Source: Balanoglossus misakiensis (Eukaryota > Hemichordata). Taken from it: a stretch of DNA of 64,000 nt. Under the pieces are notes generated by a model that saw nothing but the letters and a program-made list of their open reading frames with translations, was not told the origin of the DNA and did no database searches. The translations under genes were made by a program, and so were the position numbers. This document shows positions 9,588 through 23,200 of this stretch, piece after piece; position 1 is the stretch's first letter, and the number at the start of each line of letters is the position of its first letter. The stretch lies in contig CM082583.2 of the NCBI GenBank assembly GCA_040954595.2, positions 7,502,001-7,566,000 of the forward strand, read 5' to 3'.

Positions 9588-10496
9588 TTATAATCGGTAT
9601 ACAGGTGGCGCACTTCCATGAAGGTATAGACAGTTCGATTGTTGTGAGGTTAATGGAGAGTTTTGGAGACTTTTCGTTGTCTTTCATGAAAAATGTGGTT
9701 TAATTTGAAGAAAATCATGTAGGTATCATGCAGTACCGCCTTAAAACTATAGAATAAACTGTTCTGAATGAGCTGTGACATACACACAAGGACAACATCA
9801 TTATGAACAGATTTTTATTTACACACAATCTATACCAGCACACATAATTAAAAAATATCAGAACGGAATATTTTAGATATAAACGTACAAAGTCCATAAA
9901 AAATAATGTGAGATACACAATTTGCTGACTCAAAGAACCACTATGGACGGAAGAACTTGGTGGTAATGCGCATACACATTTTGCAGCCGGCTTGGTGTGA
10001 GTCGTGTCTCCGGCGTTTATCTGAATGTGGGCTCGTCTGCATTGAAATCTCTTGATATATAGGAAAGATCACTTTAAAGTTCTATTTCAAACGTAAAGTG
10101 ACAAATATAGCGATGTCTTTGGCACATTTGCACAGTACGAAAAAACACAGAAGAAGTCTGTGGTTTCGCATAATCCTCACAATACCAAACTTGAGACAGT
10201 AAGGGATAATCAAAGTTTATGTAAATGAAAAATGCGGTTGACTATTCTTTAAAATGCTACATCATAATTACTTTTATCAGTCTTATTATTGTTGTTCTTT
10301 AATAGGCGCTTGCAACTCTGTGACAATACAGCTGCTCATTGACCAGTCTACTGCAGTAATAAAACTTTGTGTACTTGCAGGAAAGAGCCACATTGCTATA
10401 AAGTAAACTGAATGATTTGCAACTACATAAACTAGTAAAATGTATGTTTGGGTGACCAAACGATGATCACATGGCGATTCTCTTGCCACGTGATGT
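9588..10496. other. Intergenic, 3' flank and probable 3' UTR of gene B
   Basis: No convincing coding potential. On the minus strand, downstream of the gene B stop, possible polyadenylation signals are ATTAAA at 10303-10298 and AATAAA at 9819-9814, so this stretch probably holds the 3' UTR of gene B. Confidence 0.5.
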
Positions 10497-11251
10497 TTAC
10501 GAGTGGAGTGTAGCTGTAGTTGCACGAGAAGATGCCGAAGATGGGATCTGTCGGGATCCGGGACGCGAAGGGTCTTCGGATAAACTGTCGACTGACACAA
10601 CAGTTAATCCACTGGAAGGTCTTGGGTTCGACTTAGCTTTGATGTCTATCTCGACAGCATCCGATGAACCAACCTCAACAACGGTCACTCCTGCGCCGAA
10701 CTTGTCTCTGGTCTTGAACAGCATGTCTTCCTTGTCTGGTGAGCCCTTGCCGACGGAAACGGCGGTCACGTCGCCACTGGTCGGTCTTTCATCAGACACG
10801 TCGGTCGATCTGGTCTCGTTTTCTACGCCAGGTTCCGGTTCTGTTGGCGTTGCCGCACGTTCATCTTTCAGCATCCCGTCCTCCTGCTGGTCGGGTGCCG
10901 CCTCGCCCGTTTTCTCCGCTGGGGTGGATTTCACAAGTGCCTCGGTGCTGGTCGACCGGGCGGCCAGGGCTGCCACATCGGCATCGGTGACGATAGAATA
11001 TGGATCATTCACCGGAGAAGCTGGAACCACACCACCGGTAGTTTTATTCGTCGGTGCGCAAGTGTTGGTAATTGTGACACTTTGGGGAGGTGGTGAAACG
11101 GGATCTATATTGCCGTCTTCAACTGTCTTGGTTGGTTTCTTTCCCTTCATAATCAGGACAGCTGCGATTATGATTGTAACGACGGCAACAACAACAATGC
11201 CGCCAACAGCAGCACCTATGATTACTCCAATATTGCTGTCATCCTCTTCTT
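10497..11251 (-). other. Transmembrane helix and cytoplasmic tail exon of gene B
   Basis: The last exon encodes an acidic lead (EEDDSNIG), a Val/Ile/Ala-rich hydrophobic segment of about 25 residues, and a basic stop-transfer MKGKKPTK. A Ser/Thr/Pro-rich tail of about 215 residues follows, ending TATLHS. No recognised signalling domain, channel segment or further helix follows, so this is a type I single-pass topology. Confidence 0.85.
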
Positions 11252-14200
11252 CTGAAATGGAGTGCGGATTAAAGATAAGGAAATTTCAATATTTTTACTT
11301 TAAAAAAACACCCGGGAAAGCTAGTCCAAAGTTGAACCATCATTTGTTAATTATATAAGATAACTCTAATCAAGCACAAAGCAGTTGAACTGTTTCTGAT
11401 AGAGGGGGTTGTCTACTTACGTCCAATACAAAGTCCTGACAAGGACAAGAATTTATCAAATAGAAACGTACCTACTTCTACCAAGACCTCTTCGGTTGTC
11501 GCCTCTTCTGCTGACTCTGGAACTGTTCCAAAGACAATTAATTTAATCTTTACTACGAGGAACAAAACCACTTTATGTTATCGATTAACGGTGCACAGTT
11601 ATAATACAATACGATTAATTTATGAAACACTAAGTGAAGCAAATTAAGCAATAAGACTGTACTGTCATGACTCCAGAGAAAAATTTTAAGGTGAGCTCCA
11701 CATCCGTATGTTCTTATCTATTTTTTACTTGAGAATGAATGAGCTTTGTGATTGTGTACTGAAAGAAAATATTGTCAGGAAATACATGTACCTAACATTA
11801 CATGCGCGCTTGGTAGCCCAATGGTGTGGAGGGGCTCATGCTATGGGTTTGCAGGTGATTGAGAAAAATAGGCAATATCCCTGATTTTCAGGTACTGGGT
11901 CCCCGTGCATGGTATGTCAGTCACCCATTAAGGGGCGGAGACTAGGTCACTTGTCATATGCGCATACAGGTCTTGAGAAAAAATAGGCAATATCCCTGAT
12001 TTTCAGGTACTGGGTCCCCGTGCATGGTATGTCACTCATCCATTGAGGGCGGAGACTAGGTCACATGTCATATGCGCATATAGGCAACTCTTTCCCCCTT
12101 TCTGAGTCACTTCTGAGGTAGCCGTCGTGCAGCTAACAGTGCGCATCGTGTGCTCCTGATCCAATCTCTTGGCTACCGCTATTTTGCATTTATTTACGTT
12201 CAAATTCATTTCTATGCATCACTAGTACGCCTCTGTGAGGCTGGATTGCTAGATTGGTGGGTTTACGTAGCTATTTTTCTGGTGTTATTGCTTATTTGGT
12301 CCGTCTGAGTCGGGACGGGTGTTCTGTCGCCCAAGCCCAGCTTTACATGTGCGTGTTCTGCCCACGCACACGTCGAACGCTTCAGTGACCGTCGTCATCG
12401 GAAGCTCGTTCACGTTACCACACTGCAGATTTTTTGTGGGAATTTCCCCAGAGTGCTATATTAGGTGTTAAACCTTTAAAGTTTTCGCAGTGTTTCCCGA
12501 GATTTCGTGACAACATGTATTAGTAAAGATATGTAAGAAAATATGTATTAGTAAAGATATGTGGTGACTGAATTTTTACACCATGATTTACAAGTTTTAT
12601 TTTAGTGCAGTTAGGGTATTAGCTTATAGGACGTTCGTGTCAGCATACTTTTAAATGAAAATTATGAATATTACATCTGTGTCATCAAAAGTGTATAAGT
12701 ATATAATTTATGTTAGCAACTCATTTCATTTATATGATTTAATATTTAATATCTAAAGTTAACATCGACGGAAAACTCTGGTACCTGTTACTGTGTTAGT
12801 CGTCGTTGGCAACACTGCAAAACAAAAGTTAACGGGGAAGACCATATAAATCAACAGCTACAATAAGATGGTGTGATAGAAGCCTTAGGAGCAATTTCGT
12901 CCAAATGCAGTCCAACCAGAATCCGATTTTCAATGTGAATGCCAGTGTCCCCTAACTTAATTAGTGCCATACTTATGGAAAAAATGGGATCTCTGCTGGA
13001 CCCAAAATACATGTAGATATGACCAATTAGTTGCACATCACCCACTTGTCAGTGTACATTTTTCACATGAAAAAACAAACACGCGATACTATAAATTATA
13101 AGGGCAATATTGAAAGCCCCCCAAGGGCCGGGCAACTCACCTGTTGAAGGCGGGTCAGAAGAAAAGACACTGAATTCTGACAGGTGAGTCACGTGACATT
13201 CGATGGTGGCGCTGTCAATCTCCACGGTGATGACGCCGTCGGTTGACCATGCGTTTGTATCCTCGTCCCAGTACTTACAGGTGTACACTTTAGTGCCGTC
13301 CGGACTGTTGATGGTCAAGTTCATTTTTATAGGGGTCGCAAGGTCAGTGATGTTCAGTGTCTCATCTGGCAAATTAGGAAGACAAGTGTGTTTAATCAGT
13401 GGGATAAAGGTGCGCAAGGTTATATTTGAGCAAATTTATCCAAACAATTACATGATTGTCTTCTCTTTTATGGCATACGGACACCACTCATGCTGCTTTT
13501 ACTGAATGACGTCATAGTTCATCAGGAGGCCTGAAGTCAAGGTGCACAGACATGATTCTCAATGTGAGAGCATGGAGTCAATGGTGAGTGTCAAGAATCT
13601 ATCATTACCAGATTCTGGATCAGACAGTTCCACCGTTAAAACATCCGAAGCTCTTGAGTTTTTGTCTTCGTCTGTTGTCGATCTGTAGTCCACGCCGCTG
13701 TCGTAATGTTCTGTTTTGACAGACACACCAGAGCAGGTGCCGCTGTCACATGTCCAAGCCGCTGTGTATCTGTTGTATTCAAAGATAAACAATAGTAATT
13801 ATTATCCGCTTTCTTTACACATATTTGAACCTCACGTGTTTGAACCTCACACTGAATTCAGTAAATTCGACCTACGTGTTCTCTAGCTCAGAGCCGAAGT
13901 CGACAGTAGCGCCGCTCGCCGATGAAAAGCTGCCGTCGAGAATATTTTTCTCAATGGAAATGGAGACACCTGTTGACGAGATTTGTGTTGCACCGCCACC
14001 TAGAGTCTGACCACGTGACAGAGACTGTAACATCCTCGTCTGGCCTTTACTGTTGAGAGACGGATTCGAGGAGAAATGATTAGTTGAGGAATCAGTTATG
14101 TACAGTTCTTGCATGGGTGAGCGATGCAGCAATTTTATGTTAAAATGGAAGGTGTTGATGATGTTGTAAAAGAAAAGAAAGAAGACAGGAAATGAAATAC

Positions 14201-17200
14201 CGGAAACGGAAGGAGAGGTGTTATTACCGACACTTGTCCAACATGGCGGAGTTCCACACAGGATCTAATCCGGCGCCAATGTTCTGGAGTTTATCCAATA
14301 TGACACGTGCGCTTTCTGTGTCGATGACGACATTGGAATCGGAACTGTAAATGGTGACGACCTCCTTCATGGTGTCCAAGAAGATGTCTGTGAGGTTACG
14401 TGAGAAAAAAAATCATTTACAGAGATATAAAGGGAAATGTCTTCGACAAATTTACATCTTTTGTCAAGAAGCCGAAACCTTAATATGAAAATGTATTATG
14501 CGATTCTTGTGTTGCACATGCAAAATGCCTGAACAATGGAAAAGTCTTTCAAAAAGCGGGACGTTGGCAGCCGAAAGAACTTACCCTGATCACCGATGGC
14601 CATATCAGGGGTGATGAACTTGCCGATTTGATCGACCAGAAGTCGAGCATCGTCTGCGCTGATCACGGAGCTACTCAGAACATTCTGGACCAGATCGAGC
14701 CTTTCTTGCTCGTTAGCGGATGTTGTATCCGCATAAGAACGCTTGCGGCGACGTCTGGAGGAAGTGGACTTCTCGACCAACATGTTTGTGTTGACCAGTG
14801 CTTCCAGGTAAGCACCTGAGTATGTACATGAATACGGTTTAGGTTTCGTCATGCAGTCAGTGAATGTGGGGGAAATATCTCACCGGGCAATGCCAAACTG
14901 ATTTGTTATTATTCGGTATTTTTTGCTTTCTTGGCATAAGATACTCAGAAACAAGCATTCACTTACACGATTTGTCTATACCACAAACACACTGCATAGA
15001 ACTGATTTAGGCAACGCCCCCTTCTTCTGATCAAACAACTTACCTTGGTATACAAGAGGTTCGATCAGGTTAGTTCTGAAATCAGCGATGTCGGCAGCGC
15101 TGAACGACGCTTTCGTGTCGACGCCAATATCTATTGAGAATTCAGAGCAGCTGTACTTGTCGCATACCTGAGCAGAGAACGGGGTTAACAAGAAATAAGA
15201 GTAAGTTAGTGCACAGGCTCTCCACACTGTGGTTATAGTGTTATATGATCTTTTGAATTCCAAGTTTTCCAACGTTGACTGGACAGATGATAAGAAGGAC
15301 ATCCTTACTTTAGAAACAAAAGTGTTGTTAGATGATCCATCTCTGGCCGATTTTCCAACTCCAGAAGATGACGGTTCTGATCCCTTCTTAGTGACTGCTT
15401 CCAAATTGCTGTCGTCATCCTTGATGCGGAATATCTGGTAGCTCAACGGATACGCATCCTCGTCCGCGACACAGTTCTCCACGAGGTAACTTATCTGGTC
15501 AAAAGTAAAAATGTACAGTACACTATTAAAATGTATTTCAGTTTTAGTTCAGACACTTCGATATTTGTTCGAACCAGACCTTGTTAAAACAAAATTTGCC
15601 ATTTAGTCCATTGTTTTTCTGTCCAAGGATATTTCCCTTTTAAATGTGTTCAGCCCTACAAAATAACATTTTAGATGAATAAAATGTCAGTCTAATAAGC
15701 AGGTTCTAAACCATGAATTATCTTCAGTGTTTACCTCTTCCAATTCGGTGTATGAAGCGGCACCATCAGCGACCGTAAAGTCGCATGACGTCACGCCAGA
15801 ACGAACGCTGAAGGTAACCTTGGAAACACTGGACTGTCCATCTTGATCTGTGGCTGTCACCTGGACGCTGTAGCTTGTTCCTTTCACCAATTGACCTAGC
15901 AGAAGAGACAATGCAGCCAACGTTAACCTCATTTCTGAAATCCAGATATATATTTACAAAAGAACAACTGAAAAAAACACAGAGGTGATGATCATAGTTT
16001 AATATCTTCACAAACCTGATCTTATAATTGCGTTGAAGATTGATCTCGTTCCATCCGGCGAAGCGTGTATCTTGGGCACAGTCAGGAGTCCGGTGTAGTC
16101 GCTGAAGTTGAAGTAGCCATATCCACTGTCGGTGTCCACTGACTCGAAGACGACAGACACTAACGGCACGGTGTGTTTGATGAGCGATTTGATGGTGACA
16201 ATCTCGTCTCGGGTCACCTTGTTGTTTTCACTCTTCTCAAGTTCGACAGACACCTGGCAAGTAAGTGGAAAGATAGGTTTGGGTTCAGAGAGTTGCTCTC
16301 TTTCAATGCTATATGTTACAGTAGACTAAGTATAGGGAATGTATTTGGTGATTTTCTACCAAGGATATAACTCTACTCCAGTGTGACTGGAAAAACCGTC
16401 CAGTGTCGATTCTCAGTTACTTCTGAAGCTGTCATTTTATCGATCCTCTCGGTTGAGGTTCTATAGTCAACAATCAACGGATGATTGACAATCGATCGAT
16501 TCTCACCTGTGGAGGGTTACCGGAGACGGCTGAGATCCTAACACTGGCACTGGCAGATCTGGTGAGTTTGGAAATGGTCAGAGTAAACTCGTATGTCTTG
16601 TCAGCTCCCATACTCATTGCATCGAAGGTCAATATGGCGGAGTTGGCGGTCGTTGGAAAAAGTTGTCCTTCTTCGCCAGTCTTGTAGGAATAACAAGCTG
16701 AATTGTCGGTTACCTGGGTAAAACATTGAATATGTCAGCGTCAAATTTGCTCAAAAAAAAAAAAAAAAAAAAAAACGAAAGTGTGGACATTGGTGAAATT
16801 GCTCGAAATTTGCGGTCGGTTGTTAAACGAATGATATCGGGGCAACTTTGGATGCTGACATATTCTTACCTGCGTACAAGTCCATGAATAGGTCATGTCC
16901 ACGGCTACGTTGTCAGGATCTTCGGAATATGACCCGTCTATTTCCAGATCGCCACTGTCTCTACCAACCGTCATCTCTGCGCTACCGCGGATAAGGGCGA
17001 CCAGCGGTGTGCTGACTGTGTTGACTTGGATGGAGGCGGTTGCCACCTTGCTCGGGTCGCTGCTTTTGTAGACTTGGACGGTGAACGTGATCACTTCGTC
17101 TCCTGTTGATAAAAATGATCGTTTAATAGTGCATCGAGGACACCTGACATGACAGCAACTTTAGCAGTCGACGTGTGAATGAGCGGGAAGCTCACCTGGT

Positions 17201-20200
17201 AGACTGTTGGCGTCGATGTACAGCGTCCTCTTGTACATAGTCTTCAAGTTCAGTGGAACTTCCGAGTTATCCACAGACCAGCTAAACTCCGTAGTGCCTG
17301 GAGGAACGCACTCCGAGTAGAAGGTGACCTCTGCGGTGAGGTCAAAGCTGCGAAGAAACGATTCAAAATTTAACCATTGCTGTATGATTACATATCAGAC
17401 ATTATTTACCATAGCAACGACAGCACTGCCGATTGCAATAGAAGTTAATAATGAAGGTAAAACAATCATGATAATATTTTCATTGGTATACATACCTATC
17501 AGAGACACTTGTCGAAGAAACGTCGACACCCTTTGCAACTATCTTGATTTCCGGCAGCGCCAAAGGAGATCGCTCCACGACATAATATGCCACATCAGCC
17601 TCACCAATAAAATTGGTGACAGTCAGCGAAAAGTTGTATGGTGTGTCTGCATCTATTAGAGCGCCATCGAGTTGCAAATCTGGACCTGAATGATAATAAT
17701 GTTACACATGAATTATTGTTTCACATCAGTTTGATTTGTCTGATGCATTACTGGTCAATTATGTTTTTGATAACCAGATCTGTACAAAAATTATACGACC
17801 ACTGACATCAATATTAACATGCGTTCCGTTTATCAATGTTTTACTTTGAATCATATTATTGAGTGTGAAAATGGTGAATTGAAGATGCAATTCTTACTGT
17901 TCAATCCGGACAATGCCGATGTGACGTTGGTGGTATTGCCCACACTTTCGACACCCCAGGTGTACGTCATAGCCCTAGCGCCACTACCGGTCGATCTGCG
18001 TCCACTGATGCGGACATCGCCGCAGCTTGGGATCTTGGGAGACCCGACCAATATGGCGACCGGTTGGAGTGGCTGGGCAGGTCCAGACACTGTCACGTTG
18101 CCGCTGGCAGTGTACGAGTAGTCCTGGTGAAAAGTTTCCACGGAGCCGCTTCTCAGAGCCAGAGCGTTACCTATCAACGAGGAATTTATTTGAGGGCTGT
18201 CATATAAATTACACTATTTTTGTAATAATCAGCATCTTGAAATCAACATATAATGTTGAAGAGTTAAAAGATACGGTTGTATACACGTGGCCGGTCACCA
18301 AGGTTCTTAGATAGGATTTTATACACGTGGCCGGTCACCAAGGTTCTTAGATAGGGTTTTATACACGTGGCCGGTCACCAAGGTTCTTACTATTGAAATG
18401 CAACTGAATCGTTTTCATTGTTTGCCTAGCGGAAATATGAATGTAACAACTTGTTGATATTTGCGGATGTTTCGACTTACCTGGCTCAACTAGCGTCACT
18501 GCTTTTCCGATGACAATTATCAAAGTCTTTGGGTCACGGAAGAAACATTCTGACCCCTGGCCAAGAAGTGCGCTGCTGACGTCATCGAAGATGTCACTGC
18601 AGGAACTGAATCCCTTGTATTGGACACCGGTGTCAAAGGTCACCTTGATGGCAGCGCCTGGAAGGAACAAATATATGGATATATTTTATTGGGTGATAGG
18701 GCCTATATATAGATATTATACATATTACAGAAAGTCTTCCTGTCTGTGGTGGCCAAAACAAAGGATCAACTTTCATTTCTAGGCATCGGACAGCATAATC
18801 TGACGAAGGCGTTTTGAATTACCATTGTTCGAAAACTGCGCAGACTCGAGATTTGGCGCAGAAGCGTAGACTGTCATCGCAACTGGATTGTCTCTGGTGG
18901 TACCAAGTCCTGTGTAGCCGTTGACAGTTGGCGTCCCGAAGACCCGGCAGGACCTTGGTGGTGCCGGCACTTCAAACTGTATTTCCTCATCGGAAATGAA
19001 TTGTCCTTCATAGGTCTCTTGGCCGTCGCTAAAGATGTCTGCAACGAATGTACAATCCGTATTACCGATAACTACGTGTATGTAGGCCTATATGCGGGTG
19101 TGTTTCTTTAACATTTTATTTTAACCTCAAGAAAAAAATCCTTAAAAGCGACAATTTATCCAGTTTGCATTTGTCTGTTTGCTGTTACTCACCTCCGGCA
19201 AGGATAAGTGTCGGGGCAGCCTGTGGTGAGTTTCTGATGTCACTGAACGCCCCAGCAGGAACAGTGGCAGTTATAGTCAGACCACTTAGGCTCGTGTCCA
19301 GAACCAGCTCCACTGGACTGATGTCTATTGTATTGACGTCTAAAAGTGAAAGAAAAAAAAAAACATTACACAGTGAGAAAGTGGTCAAGTCGAAACATGA
19401 CTTTCTGTGAGGTAACCATGGTTGTTTCGTTCTCTTGCGAAAGGAGAAAATACTTTTTAGGTCAAGTCTTCTTTTGCGTGTCATGTGAAGTTTTGATTTG
19501 ACATTTAATAGACAAAAATCAACATATAATGGGAATCTAGGCTGAAGGGCTTACCTTGGTAGGTGTATAGAGTGGCTCCAATATCTGTAGGCAGATCACT
19601 GTCGCGTCGAATAGTAACGGTGTACTCATCTGTTGGATTTTGGAAGAAAAGAGCTGCATAAACGACCTTTGCAAAGTCCTGTGCTTTTTTTCGCGCAGCG
19701 TTTTATCGGTGATGAACTTAATCTGTCTCTTCTTATACGGGGAGGTGGAAGGATATTGAGAGCTGCAAAGCATAAAAAGCTCGAAAAAAAGAAATATAGT
19801 TGTTGTATTCTAAACATATCCGTAGCAACACTTACCCATTGTCAGTGCAGGTGACATGCACACAATGACGGTGTTGCTAGTGTATTCCACCATGCTCGTC
19901 TCGACTTGGACGCCGTTGCTGTCTTCAAATATACAAGACAATGTAGATCCCTGGGTGAAACCGGCCCCGACGATTGTCAGCTGGAAAGTGGCGGAAAGTG
20001 ATTCGTGATGAAATGAGTGTTTGGTTAAAAGAATCGTTCTGTATCGACGATCGGATCTTTCAATCGAGCTATAATCATTGCAGATGTAGGCTGCTAAGTC
20101 GTTTGACACTGACAACGTTGTTGGCCGATGAAATTTTTTCTTAAACCTCGCTGTCATAGAAACACTTACCTCGATTTCAGTCTCTGCTGGTATGTAGTTT

Positions 20201-23200
20201 GGAGTAATCCAACCAACGCCAACGCAGTCTGTCCCACTGCCATCACACACACCGCAAGCATCAAAGGTTTTGCCACTGAATTAAAAAAAGGAAAGTTGGA
20301 AAGCTTGCTTGTAGTATATGACTGAACTCAAAAATAGCAAATAACTTGTGTCCGTTGTCTCTGTGTTTAACGTTGACTGGCAAACTATAGGGTACACTTG
20401 AGCAGGTTGGAAAGGGTAGGAAAATGTACAGATGTTGTGAAAAGTCTACCATACCTGTTTGCAACGCCGTCGCATCCCAAGCAAGACGTGGCACTTACAA
20501 CGCCGTCGCAACCGCACGCATTCTTGCCCTCGTCGTCGGTAAGACCTGTGTTGCCTCCTACACACACGCCACATTCGTTCTCGTAGGCCCTGTCAAAACC
20601 TTCAGGCACGTCAAAGAATAATCTATATTAGCAAAGAACACTTCAAATGGTTCTGTTATTGAGTGAGAAAAATCGTTTTATCACACTTTTGCGGCCACGT
20701 TGGTAAAACTAATTTTTTACTTTCATTTGGCATTTTCGTTGAAAATTAAAAACTGACAATTCACGTCCCCATCTTTGGTGGATGATGTTGCTTTAACGGA
20801 TTTGCGACCATGCCCCCTTTTTGAGTTTCAAAACAGTCTTACCCGGTAGTACGCATGCTCCAGCGCAATCCATATATTTGCTTGCCGTGCTGTTGGACCC
20901 ATGTGAAGGCTCACAGAATCCGCAATCGTCTATTATCCATCCACCGTCACAAATTCCTCTGCAATCCAGACGGTTGTCGTTTGCGTCATCTGCTTGTCCG
21001 GATTCCCCTCCTGGCGTCACAACGAGGTAAAACAATGAAGATTTTCTTTTGGGCTCACAGGTTAATCTTACCACACATCATGGATTGAAATACAGGTATA
21101 CGAATTCTTAACATGGTCTAGGACTTTGTTTCTTTGAAGAAAGCAGACTTACCAACACATTCGCCACAGTCATCAATAAACGCTGTCCCGCTGCAAGTTC
21201 CGTGGCAGTCCCAAGTTATGCGATAACCTCGGACTTGCTTGCAGTATCCGCACCTGTCCTTGCCGAAATTCACGTCTCGCCCGGTCGTACCGCCGACGCA
21301 CTGTCTGCAGTCGTTGATGTAGGCGGTGCCGTTGCACTGTCCGGCGCAGTCCTCCGTAGCGTCGCCGTTGCACACGCCGGCGCAGTCTTCACGGGCGCCA
21401 CCGTTGCACACACCGTCGCAATCAGGGATTCCAAAGCACACCTCTGTTGACGAAAAGACATTTTAAGTGTTATTTTCCTGCATGAAATCGCTATCAGTGG
21501 TGTTGGCACGCAAATTGGATCCAAAAATGTTATTCATCTACGCTTTTTCAAATTAACACATTCAGGTGTGTTAATATGTATTACATAAATATAAATGAAC
21601 AGGATAAATGGCAAGACAGAAAGGATTTTCTCTTCGTGTGTACTCACCGACTACAGAAGACGATTCGGATTCATCAAACAGTAACTCGGATGGCAATTCT
21701 TCAAGAATCACGTCCAAGCAGCCTTGCTCCAGAGCCTCCATGTCATCATTCTTTATCAAGGTGCACATGCCTTGTATCATCTCATCACCACCTTCAGCCA
21801 TACTCAGCATCTGGCCAACGGCGTCACAAAGTATGACGGAACCGTCGTAGATGCTGCCTGCGTTCAGGGCTTGACCGAGTATCTTGAACGCGTCTTCGAG
21901 TGGTAAGGCGGACAGAAATTCTCCTGGTTGTCGGAACACTTCTGAATACATTGGCACGGACGGCATCTCGAGTTCGCTGATTGTTAATTCAAAACTGGAA
22001 TCGGGATCCATGGCTGCGGTCAGCTCTGCGCACAGCTCGTCGATGGAACCGAATCCAAGCATGCTTACAGGCAACATCCCACCAAAGCCAGCATTGATTT
22101 CGCTGAGAACAGATGCGCATGTGGTCGCCGTGTACATTGCACCAATGACTCTCGCCTTCATCGACGATAACATGCCCTCGGCCAAGGAAGGATCTGCGCC
22201 ATCGGCCGTTGCTGCTGAGACGTCAGTACAGAGAGCATCGGTATCATCGTAACCACCCAGTGCTGTAAAGATGACGCCCATTGCATAGTCAAAGAGTTCA
22301 TCGCCCCCATCCTTTCCATGTACATAAGACCCGTAACTCTTCTCACTGTCGCCTTCATCTTTGCCTTCACTCCCATCTTCTTGACACAGTCCTGTTCCAA
22401 TGTGTAAAGAGGTGGCAAGGACGTGGTCCAGCATACCGTCCACGTAGTCCGCTACCGGAGTTTCTCTGTCGGACAAAACACCAATCAGAGCGGAGCACAC
22501 TTCCTCGGGATTGGTTGCATCCGCACCAAGGAACTCCACGACAGCTCCAATAATGGCGTCGAAGGAAAGCCAGTCCTCTTCCCACTCGGGTATACCAGGG
22601 GACACAACTCCACACTCTACCATCAGCGCTTTCAGCTCATCGCTCTGCAGCATGCCGCACACGCCACCGATCATCTCACCAAACGCGTCATCTGAGTCAA
22701 CCACGTGATCGAGCATGCCACAAACTAAAACAGCACCATCGAGAATATTGTCCACCCTTAAAAGCATAGCACCCATTGCAAGTGCATCTAAGATTTCCAT
22801 TTCAGGTAGCATTTTGTCTGACTGGAGCTCAGAATCCATATCGGAGGCGTGACCGGTCAACGATGTTATAGCTGCGCACAATTCATCCACTGAAGAAAAC
22901 CCGAGCATGCTGAAATCTATCATTTCATAAAATTCGTCGTTTATTTGACCTATGACCGATGTGCACGTGTCCATCGTCAAGGCCATATCCATGAGTCTTG
23001 TTTTCATCTGCGTCACCATGCCTTCTGCCGCGGAGGGATCTGCATCTTCGTGCGTTGCCTCCATCACGCCCTTGCAGAGTTGATCTGCGTCCTCATATCC
23101 GCCGATTGCACTGAAAACAACACCCATGATGTGACCGTAGTCAAACATCTTCTGGTGTTCCGCGTCATCTTCGGAGCCGTCGCTTCTCTCTTCTCCACCC

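Noticed and set aside
9445-9687. An 80-codon minus frame resembling one at 63508-63723
   Set aside because: The resemblance comes from the shared MITE, not from a protein family.
10471-11358. A 295-codon open frame on the plus strand
   Set aside because: It is antisense to the transmembrane and tail exon of gene B, which has splice-compatible neighbours and a clear topology; the plus frame has no recognisable domain.
20455-20589. An alternative acceptor for gene B exon 4 after GACAG at 20591
   Set aside because: It would break phase with exon 3; the acceptor ending at 20600 keeps the frame and gives LPGFDRAYEN.
21571-21647. Last 25 codons of the long open frame (ending CNTY) as the true C-terminus of an independent protein
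   Set aside because: A consensus GTGAGT donor precedes them and its phase matches the next acceptor, so they are intron sequence.
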